Source: Basidiobolus ranarum (lineage: Eukaryota > Basidiobolomycota > Basidiobolomycetes > Basidiobolales). From it: a stretch of DNA of 37,179 nt. The DNA is taken from assembly GCA_040143965.1 (NCBI GenBank), contig JASJQH010000054.1, positions 1-37,179 on the forward strand, given 5' to 3'. The notes under the pieces are model-generated. The model did not search any database. It worked only from the letters and a program-made list of their open reading frames with translations, and was not told where the DNA came from. Made by a program: the position numbers and the translations under genes. This document shows positions 1 through 9,986 of this stretch, piece by piece. The number at the start of each line of letters is the position of its first letter. Within the stretch, counting starts at the first letter, position 1.

Positions 1-81
1 GCTTTGCTCCAAAGCGGAAATTTTTGTGAAGCCACACAGATCGTTAGTACTTTCTTTTTAGGAAATATTGACCGAAAGTGA
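1..81 (+). CDS. Possible 3' end of an unidentified gene (left edge)
   Basis: The window opens in an open frame (frame 1) that runs 26 codons to a TGA at 79-81. The translated tail (starts ALLQSGNF, ends LGNIDRK) resembles the end of a helical-repeat protein, but no family can be named from it. T-rich DNA and a TAATTAAA-like sequence follow, as expected for a 3' UTR. An open run of 26 codons is not rare by chance, so the call is weak and depends on sequence to the left of the window. Confidence 0.25.
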   Translation, partial: ALLQSGNFCEATQIVSTFFLGNIDRK

Positions 82-1108
82 TTGCTTTTGTATTTTTAAT
101 TAAACCATTCGAGGCAATTTAATCTACTTGAACTTATAAGCCCAATCCATATACCATTAGTTCTGACCTGACTGAGGGTAAGGGTAAGAGTAAGAGTAAG
201 GGATAGATAGGAGATGTCTAGGGACTCTTAATGGTATGATAATAACCCTGCTTTGAAACAGCCTCACATTAATACAAGACCGTGGAGTCACGAGTCACCT
301 TTGCAACATCGGTCACTTCAAACGTGTAATAGGTGTAATACTCGCGATCAACAGATCCTGTAATGACTTTTATATGTATTGTTACCAGTGTTACTACCAG
401 TTTAACTCACGCGGGCAATAGGTACGAAGGCAACAGGAACATATCACCCAGTAATGGACTCTGTAGAAGGCAGAGCTAATTCAAATACATTCTGAAAAGT
501 ACTGATACTAAATAACTGTCCACCCGCTCTAAACGCAGCACCAGTATTTGTACTCTTTCTTTCTATTTTCGATAGCACCCCTTAATTACTGATTTCCTTT
601 GCTATAAAGTAGGGAACATACCTCGTACTGAGGGATATCTCTCCTGAAACATGTCTAATTAGTGTTTACATCTCAACCCATCCAATCATAATCGATGTCT
701 TGATTTCATTAAGAGTACGACGAAATGCTAGTCATGCTGCGCCTTAGTTTGATCACAATTTGTTCACCAACTGATAGCTTCTATATCCTATTGACACTAT
801 GTAATGTATCAATTGATGGCTACATAATACATATATATGTACCTCCCACTATTTACCAAATGGAGATCGGGTGTACCAACACGGGTTAATTACCGATAAA
901 TCTAGTCACACAACCGAACACTTGGGGAGGCAGTCAGTACGAATCGCAAGAGAAGAAATACAAAGAAATGGGGAAAACTCTGCCTCAACAAAATCCCTTC
1001 ATTGCCAATGCTAATCAGTGAATATTAGTCAACAATACAAAATCATATTTATACAGAAATTATAAGGTACAGAGAGATAAAGCGAGGGTGAAAGGGTACA
1101 TCTAAGAA
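82..1108. other. Intergenic region
   Basis: About 1 kb with no credible coding frame. It holds a degenerate hexamer tract at 174-202 and is otherwise unremarkable AT-rich DNA. It lies downstream of both the possible left-edge gene and the minus-strand RGS receptor gene, so it probably contains two converging 3' UTRs. Confidence 0.5.
174..202 (+). repeat. Degenerate telomere-like hexamer tract
   Basis: About five tandem hexamers of the type GGGTAA/GAGTAA are seen. The unit is one step from the TTAGGG telomere unit, read as GGGTTA. It could be an ordinary microsatellite. Confidence 0.6.
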
Positions 1109-2383
1109 TTAAATTAAGGATGTGTATCTAAGGTAGCGAGGGAAGGTATTTTGGTACATCAGGAGATGAATTTCCCATTCAGCCCGGGCAAACATGTTCA
1201 ACGAGAGTTCTCCCGATTCAAATTGCCTTGTTAGCTCCTGTATTGTCGCAGAAGAAAGATTTACCTGAAATTCTGACTTGGGATTGATGAAAGTCTGGAA
1301 CATAGAATTAAGTTCGTTGCGTGTTTTGTTGGTAAGATTCTTTCCTGGTAATCGAGTATTACTTGTGTGAGAGGTTCGGAGCTTTTTACAACGTTCATAA
1401 AACAATGGATTCTCTACGCTAAAATCTTTGATGGTGAAGGCTTTGAAATCCTCAAATAATATCGGATCCGATAGAATTTGATCAAATACTTGGGTGTTTT
1501 TGGCATTAGCTCTAGCTTGTCGAGACTTTCTTAGTTCATAAATGGGATAAATCACAAAGAGAATGTGAATTAGGACCAAGGTGATCGCTCCCCACACGTA
1601 AGCAGCAAAAGTCTTCTCCACAACACGTAGAGATGGAAGAAACCAGAAAACTAGATAGAGAAAGAACCCGACCATTGAGATGATCCCCACCGAAATCAAT
1701 TCTTTACGAATCCCGTAGACATCATCAATTCCCCAGAACCAATACAGCAACACAGGCACTCCCAGGAATAAATAGATAATCAGGGATCCTATGAAGGGAT
1801 AGTATTCCCAACCCATAAGGCACTCTCCACCAGGAATGAGTGCAGGTGACATGGGGGATATAGTGTTAACTACCGCAGTGATTCCCAGATGCAATAACAG
1901 AAATGCTGACAATGTTTCAATGATGCGCGATGTAGTAAATAAATGGCGATATTTACAATACCAGGTCTCTTTGATGTTCATATTCCTTTGGGCACCCATA
2001 AATGATTCTTCCGATAATTCAATCCCGTAGCCGCACTCAATTTCTTCCGTTATAGATTCTAGCTTTGCTTCCAAGTATATGGATTTATGGTATCTCCCAA
2101 GGAAAATCAAACGAATGAGTTTACCCAATATAGTAAGGACCAGAAGCGGGAAAACCAAAGATGGAATCCATAATCTTGCAATACAAGAAGTAATAGGCCT
2201 GGCTAGCTTGTATAAAAGGTACCCGATCAATACGGAGTTGAACAGTGCAAATAAGCAAGTTAAACTGACAGAACGATGTTGAATGGTTGGTTCATGACGG
2301 TATTGTATAAAGAAATACAAAGATATTATGGTGATAACAAGCCAGACACTGAACGCAGATAGAACGATCCAAAAAACATCCAT
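1109..2383 (-). CDS. Seven-transmembrane receptor with C-terminal RGS domain
   Basis: Single-exon gene encoding 424 aa. Seven hydrophobic segments are visible, beginning at the N-terminus (MDVFWIVLSAF) and ending near residue 285 (LVLIHILFVIYPIYEL). A cytoplasmic RGS domain follows, from about residue 300 (FDQILSDPILFEDFKAF) to the end (FPRYLRY). The 7TM-plus-RGS layout matches fungal GprK-type proteins and plant AtRGS1, which couple a putative sensor to acceleration of G-alpha GTP hydrolysis at the plasma membrane. The ligand is unknown. The open frame extends 37 codons further upstream but has no ATG there, so the Met at 2383 is chosen. It is divergent from the kinesin gene with 1.3 kb between. 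The family call is from motifs and topology only. Confidence 0.85.
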   Translation of the reverse strand: MDVFWIVLSAFSVWLVITIISLYFFIQYRHEPTIQHRSVSLTCLFALFNSVLIGYLLYKLARPITSCIARLWIPSLVFPLLVLTILGKLIRLIFLGRYHKSIYLEAKLESITEEIECGYGIELSEESFMGAQRNMNIKETWYCKYRHLFTTSRIIETLSAFLLLHLGITAVVNTISPMSPALIPGGECLMGWEYYPFIGSLIIYLFLGVPVLLYWFWGIDDVYGIRKELISVGIISMVGFFLYLVFWFLPSLRVVEKTFAAYVWGAITLVLIHILFVIYPIYELRKSRQARANAKNTQVFDQILSDPILFEDFKAFTIKDFSVENPLFYERCKKLRTSHTSNTRLPGKNLTNKTRNELNSMFQTFINPKSEFQVNLSSATIQELTRQFESGELSLNMFARAEWEIHLLMYQNTFPRYLRYTSLI

Positions 2384-3672
2384 TGTGGTCAATGATGCAT
2401 ATACACAAAAAGGAGAAATGCTAAACAAACGATTGCTCAACGATGGGGGAAGACGATTTTTATAGTGGAGCGAGTTACTTGTATTACCGGCCAATTGTGC
2501 TAACTTTCACGTATTTCCCACCATGATTTCAAAGGTACTTTCACGGTCCTGACTGAGGTGACAGAGAGCGAAGTTAGAAGGTAAATCCAATGAACATCCT
2601 ATAAATATAGGGACTGTGCTACGTCCAGCGTCCAAGATGTGTCTCCTACTCAACATTATTTACTGGAGGGAGTATGACACAGAAGTTACACTGTGGATGA
2701 TAACCTGTATCGGTAATGTATATATCATGATTTTCAAATGCTTGAACTAGCACTTCTACAGGACCATGTGTTAGAATCATCTGATATTTAGTATCGAAAT
2801 GTTATTCAAGTTTTAAATCTAACCCATCACCTTAGCTCCCGCTGAGGCTGATATATTTCTCATATCCTTTCACGTGAGAATCACGAAAGAGAATAGTGGA
2901 TTTTGGTAAGACAATTCCCTTTTCAAACGTTCGTGTCACTGGTGGTAGGAAAGCAAGACCTTGAAATCAGATTAGCATTGCAGTTACTTACTCTGATCAC
3001 CAACACAGTAACTGTATTCTATATACGTACAAAGTTAATAATGTGGGAAATGGTGATGAGGTATTCTAGAATCAATTGTTTTGCAATAAAATTGATTTTA
3101 GGATAAATACCTTGGTTGAGCCATTTTACAAGTGTATATCTCTTGCATTTACTTGGAAATTATCTACCTCTGATTCATTCTCTAAAATCACTAACTATAA
3201 AGTTAGAGTAAGATGTGTAGATCAATATTCATCAACATCCTGCACTGGTTTCTTGACAAACCTGGTGATTGATCAAGTAATTTTTTGCCAAGTGTCATGT
3301 GATCGAACAATCCACGATCTACTTCGACTAAGTAGCATTATGCTCAGAAAATTTATAAAAAAAATACACAAAGGAATCTTTGTTTTGTTTACGAATTGAA
3401 TGTATCCACTACTTTCTAAACTCCTATTGGTTGAGAATTGTTATTGTTGACATCTAATATTGGTTAAAAATTCACTCATCGTTTAAGATACTCCACTACA
3501 TCGAATTCTTTTCTCTTCAGTAGCTTGTGTTAAGTCTAGTTAGTACTGTAAAGAGAGACTCGCTAACTATTTCCTTCTGATATTTCTTTCCTGTTATATT
3601 CTCAGTTATCATTTCCTATTTTTTCTTGTCTACCTGTTTTCATTCCATCAATATCATATAGCTTCGTCAAAT
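2384..3672. other. Divergent intergenic region between the RGS receptor and kinesin
   Basis: About 1.3 kb of presumed promoter DNA for two divergent genes. Short open frames occur (for example 3076-3399, which starts with TTG), but none has recognisable domains or a convincing start. Two ATTGG (inverted CCAAT) motifs lie near 3424 and 3460, upstream of the kinesin gene. Confidence 0.5.
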
Positions 3673-6600
3673 ATGTCACGACCCGAAACACCTAACTCTG
3701 TAGATACACACCTAGGCCAAGGTCGTCGTCCAGGGGAATTGAGGCGAAAGGCAGATAACCGCGATCAAATTGAAAGAGAAAGTAACGTCCAAGTCATCGT
3801 AAGATGCAGGTATATCGGTATACTTGAGTTCAATGTATCGAAGAGATGCTAACATATTTTACAACTAATAGAGGACGTAACGAATCAGAACTTCGTGAAA
3901 ATTCACCTCTTGTCGTCAATACTACTGGTAAAGAAGTACAAGTCAGACTCGGCTCAGGCGACAAAAATACTAGAACCTACGCTTTCGATCGAGTATTTAG
4001 CTCCGATACTGATCAAGAACATTTATACAACAGCATTGTCGAACCATTTCTCGGGGAGGTTTTAAATGGCTATAATTGTACAATCTTTGCATATGGCCAA
4101 ACCGGAACTGGTAAAACCTATACCATGGAAGGAAACATGGACGAAGTGAACCATTCATTTACAGAGGAAGCTGGTATTATTCCTCGTACACTTTTTAACC
4201 TGTTTGAAAGATTGGAGATGGAAAATGCGGAGTATTCTGTTCGTCTTTCATTTGTGGAATTATATAATGAAGAGTTGAAAGACCTTCTTGGACCTGAAGA
4301 TGATAGCAAAAAACTCCGTCTTTTCGAAGATTCTTCTAAGAAAGGAACAGTTGTAATTCAAGGCCTTGAAGAGTTACATGTAAGCAGTGCCATGGATGGT
4401 ATAGGTCTACTTCAAAAAGGCTCCGTTAGACGAAAGATTGCTGCGACTAATGATAATGATAAATCCAGTCGTTCGCACAGTGTATTCACTATTACCGTTC
4501 ACAGAAAGGAGTCAGTACTTGGTGGCGAAGATCTTCTTACCGTTGGAAAGCTCAATCTCGTAGATTTAGCAGGTTCAGAAAACATTGGTCGCTCCGGTGC
4601 CGAGAACAAGCGTGCCAGAGAAGCTGGCATGATCAATCAGAGTTTGTTAACATTAGGCAGAGTGATCAACTCTCTTGTAGAACGCTCTCCCCATATTCCT
4701 TATCGAGAGAGTAAATTGACTCGATTACTACAAGATTCTCTTGGAGGTCGCACCAAAACTTGTATCATCGCCACCATCTCTCCAGCCAAATCCAATATAG
4801 ATGAAACACTGAGTACCCTTGAATATGCCAATAGAGCCAAGAGCATTAAGAACAAGCCTCAAGCTAATCAAAAGATGAGCAAGAAAGCTCTTATTAAAGA
4901 GTACATCACTGAAATTGAACGTCTCAAAACCGAACTGTCTGCAGCAAGAGAAAAGGATGGTGTTTATTTGCCCGTAGACGGCTACCAATCCTTACTGGAT
5001 GAAAATCAAGCCAAGGCTGATCAAATTTCGGAGCTCAATAAACGTATTGAATGTGTCCAACAACAATTGACACACTTGAAGGGTGAGTTCAAGCAGAAGA
5101 TGGGTATTCTAACTGACACAAAGATCAAGCTGGCAAATACAGAGGAGCAACTGAATTTCACTACTAAAAGTTTGTCAAGTACTACCAAAACTTTGGAAGA
5201 TACCAAGATATCCCTTGAGGAGCAAATAATCTTGACTCAAGCCCATGCTGAAACGGAAGAGAAACTCAACAGCATGGCCGCTGACCTCGTGGCAGTTTTA
5301 GAGAGTAGTATTGAAGATGTTCAAAACCTACATTCTAAAGTTGAAAGAAAGGAAGGAGTCGAAGCTGAAAATCGCTTACTCCTTCAATCGTTTCAGGAGA
5401 ATATTACATCACAAACTGATAAGCTTAACTCGGAAATATCACAATTTACTCAAACACAAATTGAGTTTGTTGACACTTGTGTCCAAAAGATGGATAGCTT
5501 TATCAACCAAAGAATCGAAAGTCTCCAGAGTAAACTACAATTGACCGATAGTACTCTTCAACAGTTGAATGAAAATTCTCAAGTAATTGATGAACATTCG
5601 AAAGCTCACCAAGTCACGTTGGAAACTCGCCATAATGAATTCGATACGTTCCGTCATGAAATTCAGAACTTCGTTCAACTCTTTACTGAAGAATTTCGTC
5701 AAACGTCCGGTCAACTTTTTGAAGATATGAAGAAGGAGCTTGGCAAACAAAAGGCACAAATTTTAAACGTATATCACAACATAGAAGGAGGTGTAGAATC
5801 AATTTTATCATCAACCAAATCCCATCTTGTGGTACAACAAGAGCATATTCAAACTTTTATGGAAACTGTGGATACTGCCACTACGGAAGAAATATCTCAA
5901 CTGAAGTTACAAATTCAACAACTCTCTGAAATATTAGAAGCTGATCGCATAAGCTCGGAAACAGACCAAGATACTTTGGTTCACAATATATCGTCATTGA
6001 TCGAAGAATTCTCCAATAGCCATGATCAAGGCTTCCAACAAATAATAGATTCTACCAAGACTGACAACTCCACCAACTCTAGTACCATCCAAAGCTTTGA
6101 GTCAGAATTCACAAACCGTACGAAAGCGGCTAATGTGGAAATAGAAGCACTTGTCCATACCATGGAGGAATCATCCACCAAAGCCACTGAAGAATTACAG
6201 TTGATGTCAGAATCTATTGAACAGCATCGTCAAAATTTGAATGCTGCATCCACACATATACACTCAACCTTGACCACACATGTCGAAGAGTTGAATACGG
6301 ACGTTAGTATGGGCTTAGAGAAGCTTGGTCAGGCCAATACTGAATCCTTGGAGTCATCACAGCAGTTTGTTAAGGATAGCAGAGAGTCTGTTGCCGAGCT
6401 CTCAGCTGCAGCATCCAAAGATTTACAATCATTGAAATCGTCTTTCAAAGATCTACACAAAGATTTATCAAAACATGAAAATGAACGCACCGCATTATTT
6501 ACTGAAAACCAAGACACCCTCAACACCTTCTACAATGATGCTTTCGAGCGACTTGTCGCATCCAAACGAGATATCAACTGCCTGGTGAACGAAAAGATCA

Positions 6601-6734
6601 AAATGGACATTTCCACAGGGCAAACACCAAAAAGACGCAGATATGATTTACCTCAAAAATGGAGATTGACCAAGCCAGATGACCAGATTTTACGTGAATA
6701 TCGTGAAAAACGCACCACCGAACTAGAAACGTAG
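3673..6734 (+). CDS. Kinesin-5 (BimC/Eg5/Cut7 family) mitotic motor
   Basis: Two exons, 3673-3809 and 3872-6734, give 999 aa. The 62-nt intron has a GCTAAC branch site. The first exon supplies the start of the motor (NVQVIVRCR). The motor shows the P-loop GQTGTGKT (residues 121-128), NDNDKSSRSH (switch I) and DLAGSE (switch II), then a neck and about 550 residues of coiled coil. The tail carries TGQTPKRRRYDLPQKW, a good match to the BimC box, with Thr964 as the expected Cdk1 site. Kinesin-5 is a plus-end-directed homotetramer that slides antiparallel spindle microtubules apart, and phosphorylation of the BimC box drives spindle binding. An AATAAA lies 27 nt after the stop. Family assignment is firm because the motor class and BimC box agree. 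Confidence 0.95.
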
Positions 6735-7273
6735 ATTTTTTTTGTATATTTGCTTAATTGAATAAATATTTTGTTTTAATTTCATTGAATGGTGTCCATT
6801 GTTACTTTTCGTAATGAACCACAACTGTTAGTATTCTCTGATCAGCATGAATGGTCCATGTCCGACATTCGAATCTCACAGCGTCTGCATATAATCCTGT
6901 TAACAATTCCGAACAGGAAAGATCGTCGAGCTTGATATAGATTTTGGTAAAGAGTTGTCCAATGTTCCTACTTCTTATTCGCAGTGAAGTACTTAATTAT
7001 AGTTGTTACTTTCGTAGATCGATCAATAATAACGGTACATTTAGAAAGAACCAATTAACCAGTTCCATACTAATACTTTACTGGCTTTTGATTGGTTAAT
7101 ACGCGGGCTCATGGCACGTAGCAACAACTGTTTTGAGGCTACGTATCATGAATATCACCTGACTTTACAGGCCAGTGGCTAGCTCATTCGAGATAAATAT
7201 TCACCGATCTAACTAAAGCTAAAGCTCACTAACTCCAGTTGGGAAATACCATACCCACAAAGTCGTGTTCGCA
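6735..7273 (+). promoter_or_regulatory. Intergenic region and presumed MPDU1-like promoter
   Basis: About 540 nt holding the kinesin 3' UTR (AATAAA at 6761-6766) and the upstream region of the next gene. An inverted CCAAT box (ATTGG at 7091-7095) lies about 180 nt before the start codon. No coding sequence is seen. Confidence 0.45.
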
Positions 7274-8023
7274 ATGCAACTTCCTGTTATCTTAAAAACA
7301 CCGGCTGTCGCCATTTTGGGTGAAAAATGCTACGTTGAATTGGTAGAAAACCTTAATATTACTGATGTTCCCTGTTTGAAGTATGCTGTCTCTAAGGGAT
7401 TAGGTTTCGGTATCGTCGCTGGAGGTTCCATCGTCAAAGTCCCACAGATTTTAAAGATCACCCAAGCTCGTTCTGCACAAGGCTTGAGTTTATCTTCATA
7501 TATTTTGGAAACTTTTGCCTATCTAGTAACCTTAGCCTACAACTTGAGAGCTGGAAATCCCTTTAGTACTTTTGGAGAAAGTTTCTTCATCACCATTCAA
7601 GATGTCATCATTCTGGCGCTGATCCTTTTCTACGGTAAAAATGCCTTGGGCTCTGTCTTAGCCATTGTTACTTGTGTTGTCGCATTTTATGCTTTGTACG
7701 ACACCTCACTTGTTAGTGAGAGTCAAATATCTTTACTTTACGCTGCTAATGTTCCTATTGTGCTCATGAGTCGCATTCCTCAGATTCTTTCCAACTACAA
7801 GAGTGGTCATACTGGTCAACTTTCAGCCTTTACTATTTTTAATTATTTTGCTGGGGCCGCCGCTCGAGTTTTCACCACCCTTCAAGAGGTGGACGACAAT
7901 ATTATGTTGGCAGGTTTCTTACTCAGTTCCATTGTTAACGGAATTCTTGCTCTGCAAATGGTTTACTACTGGAATGCTACCAGTAAACATGATTCAATCA
8001 AAAACAAGGCTAAGCTTGTTTAA
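7274..8023 (+). CDS. MPDU1-like PQ-loop membrane protein
   Basis: Single exon, 249 aa. It has two PQ-loop repeats (VPQILK, Pro-Gln at residues 57-58; IPQILSNY, at 169-170) and about seven hydrophobic segments, which is the layout of mannose-P-dolichol utilization defect 1 proteins. The family is needed in the ER for use of dolichol-phosphate mannose and glucose in glycan and GPI-anchor assembly; its exact activity is not settled. N-terminal residues such as NLNITDVPCLKYAVSKGLG are typical. The frame extends three codons upstream from a GTG, but the first ATG is at 7274. The C-terminus ends in a lysine-rich KNKAKLV, which could help ER retention (inference). Confidence 0.9.
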   Translation: MQLPVILKTPAVAILGEKCYVELVENLNITDVPCLKYAVSKGLGFGIVAGGSIVKVPQILKITQARSAQGLSLSSYILETFAYLVTLAYNLRAGNPFSTFGESFFITIQDVIILALILFYGKNALGSVLAIVTCVVAFYALYDTSLVSESQISLLYAANVPIVLMSRIPQILSNYKSGHTGQLSAFTIFNYFAGAAARVFTTLQEVDDNIMLAGFLLSSIVNGILALQMVYYWNATSKHDSIKNKAKLV

Positions 8024-8307
8024 CACGCCAGTGGCTCGTAAAATCCTTCAATTGGTTATCTCCACATATAATTTATGTTTAATCGCACACAATAAATTCG
8101 GATTTATACATTATAGATAATTTTATAAATGTGTGCGTTCACCAGCTCCTCTTCTATCGAAGCGTTGAGTGCCTTGAACAATCGCATAATAAAAGTAAGA
8201 AGTTGCCACCTTGGAGCTCGAGTAACTTTGATAAGACTTATGGTGCTTAGAATTCGATCAATATGTGTTATAAAAACATCACTTTAGATCGAGTAAATTT
8301 TTTTTAT

Positions 8308-8321
8308 ATGGATTGATTGGC
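8308..8321 (+). promoter_or_regulatory. Candidate ribosomal-protein promoter element
   Basis: ATGGATTGATTGGC lies 212 nt upstream of the RPL9 start. The identical 14-mer occurs 113 nt upstream of the RPL39 start (28089-28102). It contains ATTGG, an inverted CCAAT box. Identity is seen; function is inferred. Confidence 0.4.
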
Positions 8322-8441
8322 TGGCTCAGAGAACTGGTACAAATGGGACTGACTTGAAGAACTATTCTTCCTCTTTTTTCCATTTGCGCCTATTTCCCTT
8401 AACTTGCGGTTAGTATCCATTTATTGTTTAGAACCATCCAT

Positions 8442-8517
8442 GTAAATCTGTAGTATATCTGGCAGACAGGTGACGCGGACACTCTTTAACGTGAGGACTA
8501 ACTGTATGTAATTTCAG
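8442..8517 (+). other. Possible 5' UTR intron of RPL9
   Basis: A GACTAAC branch-like site (8496-8502) is followed 15 nt later by TTTCAG (ending 8517), just 15 nt before the start codon. This is a strong acceptor with no role in the coding exons. The donor is uncertain: GTAAAT at 8442, or GTGACG at 8470. Leader introns are common in ribosomal protein genes. Confidence 0.4.
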
Positions 8518-8532
8518 GGATAATTGTACAAG

Positions 8533-9163
8533 ATGAAAGACATCTACAAGGAGGAAGAAATCACCATCCCCGAGGGAGTTACCGTCGATGTGAAGGCCAA
8601 GGCTGTTCGTGTGAAGGGTCCTCGTGGTACTCTTACCAAGAACTTCAGCCACGTTGAAATGGAAATCAAGAAGGTCGCTGAGAACAAGATCAGACTTGTT
8701 GTATGGCACGGTGCTCGTAAGCATGTTGCTTGCCTTCGTACCATTGCTTCCCACATTGTGAACATGATCACTGGTGTCACCAAGGTAAATACACTAGCTA
8801 TCTCCACATCGTTGGGCACACTTATTAATGGTTGAATGTCATTAGGGTTTCCTTTACAAGATGCGCTTCGTATATGCCCATTTCCCCATCAATGTCAACA
8901 TTTCTGATGATGCCAAGGATGTCGAGATCCGTAACTTCTTGGGTGAGAAGGTTATTCGTCGTGTCAAGATGTTGGAAGGTGTTACCATTCAACACTCTGA
9001 GGCTCAAAAGGATGAGATCATTCTCTCTGGTAACTCCATTGACAATGTCTCCCAATCCGCCGCCAGCATCCAACAATCCACCAGAGTTAAGAACAAGGAT
9101 ATCCGTAAGTTCTTGGATGGTATCTACGTTTCCGAAAAGACCCACATTGTCCAAGACGAATAA
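8533..9163 (+). CDS. 60S ribosomal protein L9 (uL6)
   Basis: Two exons, 8533-8784 and 8846-9163, give 189 aa, the normal length of cytosolic uL6. The 61-nt intron falls at the junction VTK|GFLYKMR inside a conserved block. Recognisable segments are [14 protein letters not shown] near the N-terminus and [20 protein letters not shown] and [13 protein letters not shown] near the C-terminus. uL6 binds domain VI of 25S rRNA near the sarcin-ricin loop and P-stalk base. The frame extends upstream from a TTG at 8524, but the ATG at 8533 gives the usual short N-terminus (MKDIYKEE). An AATAAATAAA cluster lies about 35 nt past the stop. It is convergent with the RPC9 gene. Confidence 0.97.
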
Positions 9164-9358
9164 ATGTTTCGATTCTCCAATTGATGCATGTCTCGAACAA
9201 TAAATAAACCTTTTTACTTTTCTCAATTCATTCGAAGCGTAATTTTTATTATTTATAATACGATCAGATATTAAATGCTGAAGAGTTGTACATGGTGGGC
9301 AATTGGCTGTTCTATTAAGTAGTAATTGGAAAGGGATTTAGGATTGTGTCTCTCCTGT

Positions 9359-9986
9359 CTATTCCTCCATTTGATCATCATTCTCCTCGTCGACCTCATT
9401 ATCGTCATCATCATCATCGCGAGGAAGCGTTTTTTTGACTAATTGAATCAACTCCTCCAAACGTTCTTGAGAGAATCTCTCCTCACATTCCTCAATCAAC
9501 TGCATTGTTGGGATGGAATTGTTTTAGTATGGATTAGGGTTAGGGTTAGGTAAAAGCACCATGTAAAAATCAGCCTACCAAATGGATTTCTACAGCTGAA
9601 CGTGGTCGTAGGTTAAGGATTTGCAACTTTTCAGCTCGTGTAAGTCCATAACTCTTGACAGCTTCAAGGAAATTGGTGAGTTGCTCTTGAGATTGAGTAG
9701 CGCATGCTGTTTCTCCTAAGAATTGAAGAACCTTGAAAACAATAAAGTTAGCGAGGATCAAGGTATTAATTCTATGAAGATAATATAGATTGAAGGGTTT
9801 TGCGGTTGTTCCTTCTGGGGCTTCAATAAGCAATTTACACCATCAACTAACCTCGAATTCAACAGTAAGTAAGTTTTCGGGAAGCTTGTGTTGAGCCTGT
9901 TGTTTACGTTCAGTTTCTTGTTCTTTCAATAAGGACAATACTTCGAAATTACTTAAAAGAGCGGAACGAGTTTCAACAATCTCCAT
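9359..9986 (-). CDS. RNA polymerase III subunit RPC9 (CRCP/Rpc17)
   Basis: Three exons on the minus strand, 9986-9852, 9731-9579 and 9499-9359, give 142 aa; all junctions are phase 0. The N-terminus (METRSALLSNFEV-like) and the middle block LTRAEKLQILNLRP...AVEIHL...IEECEERF align with human CRCP and yeast Rpc17 from memory. The C-terminus is an acidic tail with an Asp run. RPC9 pairs with RPC8 to form the Pol III stalk, which contacts TFIIIB and single-stranded DNA during initiation at tRNA and 5S genes. The second intron carries a telomere-like TTAGGG tract (9534-9550). The related Pol II subunit Rpb4 is less likely because of the short length and the CRCP-type motifs. Confidence 0.93.
9534..9550 (-). 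repeat. Interstitial telomere-like repeat inside an RPC9 intron
   Basis: The plus strand reads TTAGGGTTAGGGTTAGG, nearly three perfect TTAGGG units, within the 79-nt second intron (9500-9578) of RPC9. On the transcribed strand this is the CCCTAA orientation. Confidence 0.9.

Larger units (their letters stand above)
8024..8532 (+). other. Intergenic region: MPDU1-like 3' UTR and RPL9 upstream region
   Basis: About 510 nt. The left part is the 3' UTR of the PQ-loop gene. The right part holds a T-tract, the 14-nt element at 8308-8321 shared with the RPL39 promoter, and a likely 5' UTR intron ending at 8517. No coding frame is seen. Confidence 0.5.

Noticed and set aside
4118-6526. Several minus-strand open frames inside the kinesin gene
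   Set aside because: They are antisense shadows of a strongly conserved coding exon, start mostly at non-ATG codons and show no domains.
8428-9226. Minus-strand frames opposite RPL9 (108, 91 and 133 codons)
   Set aside because: They overlap invariant RPL9 codons and have no recognisable product.
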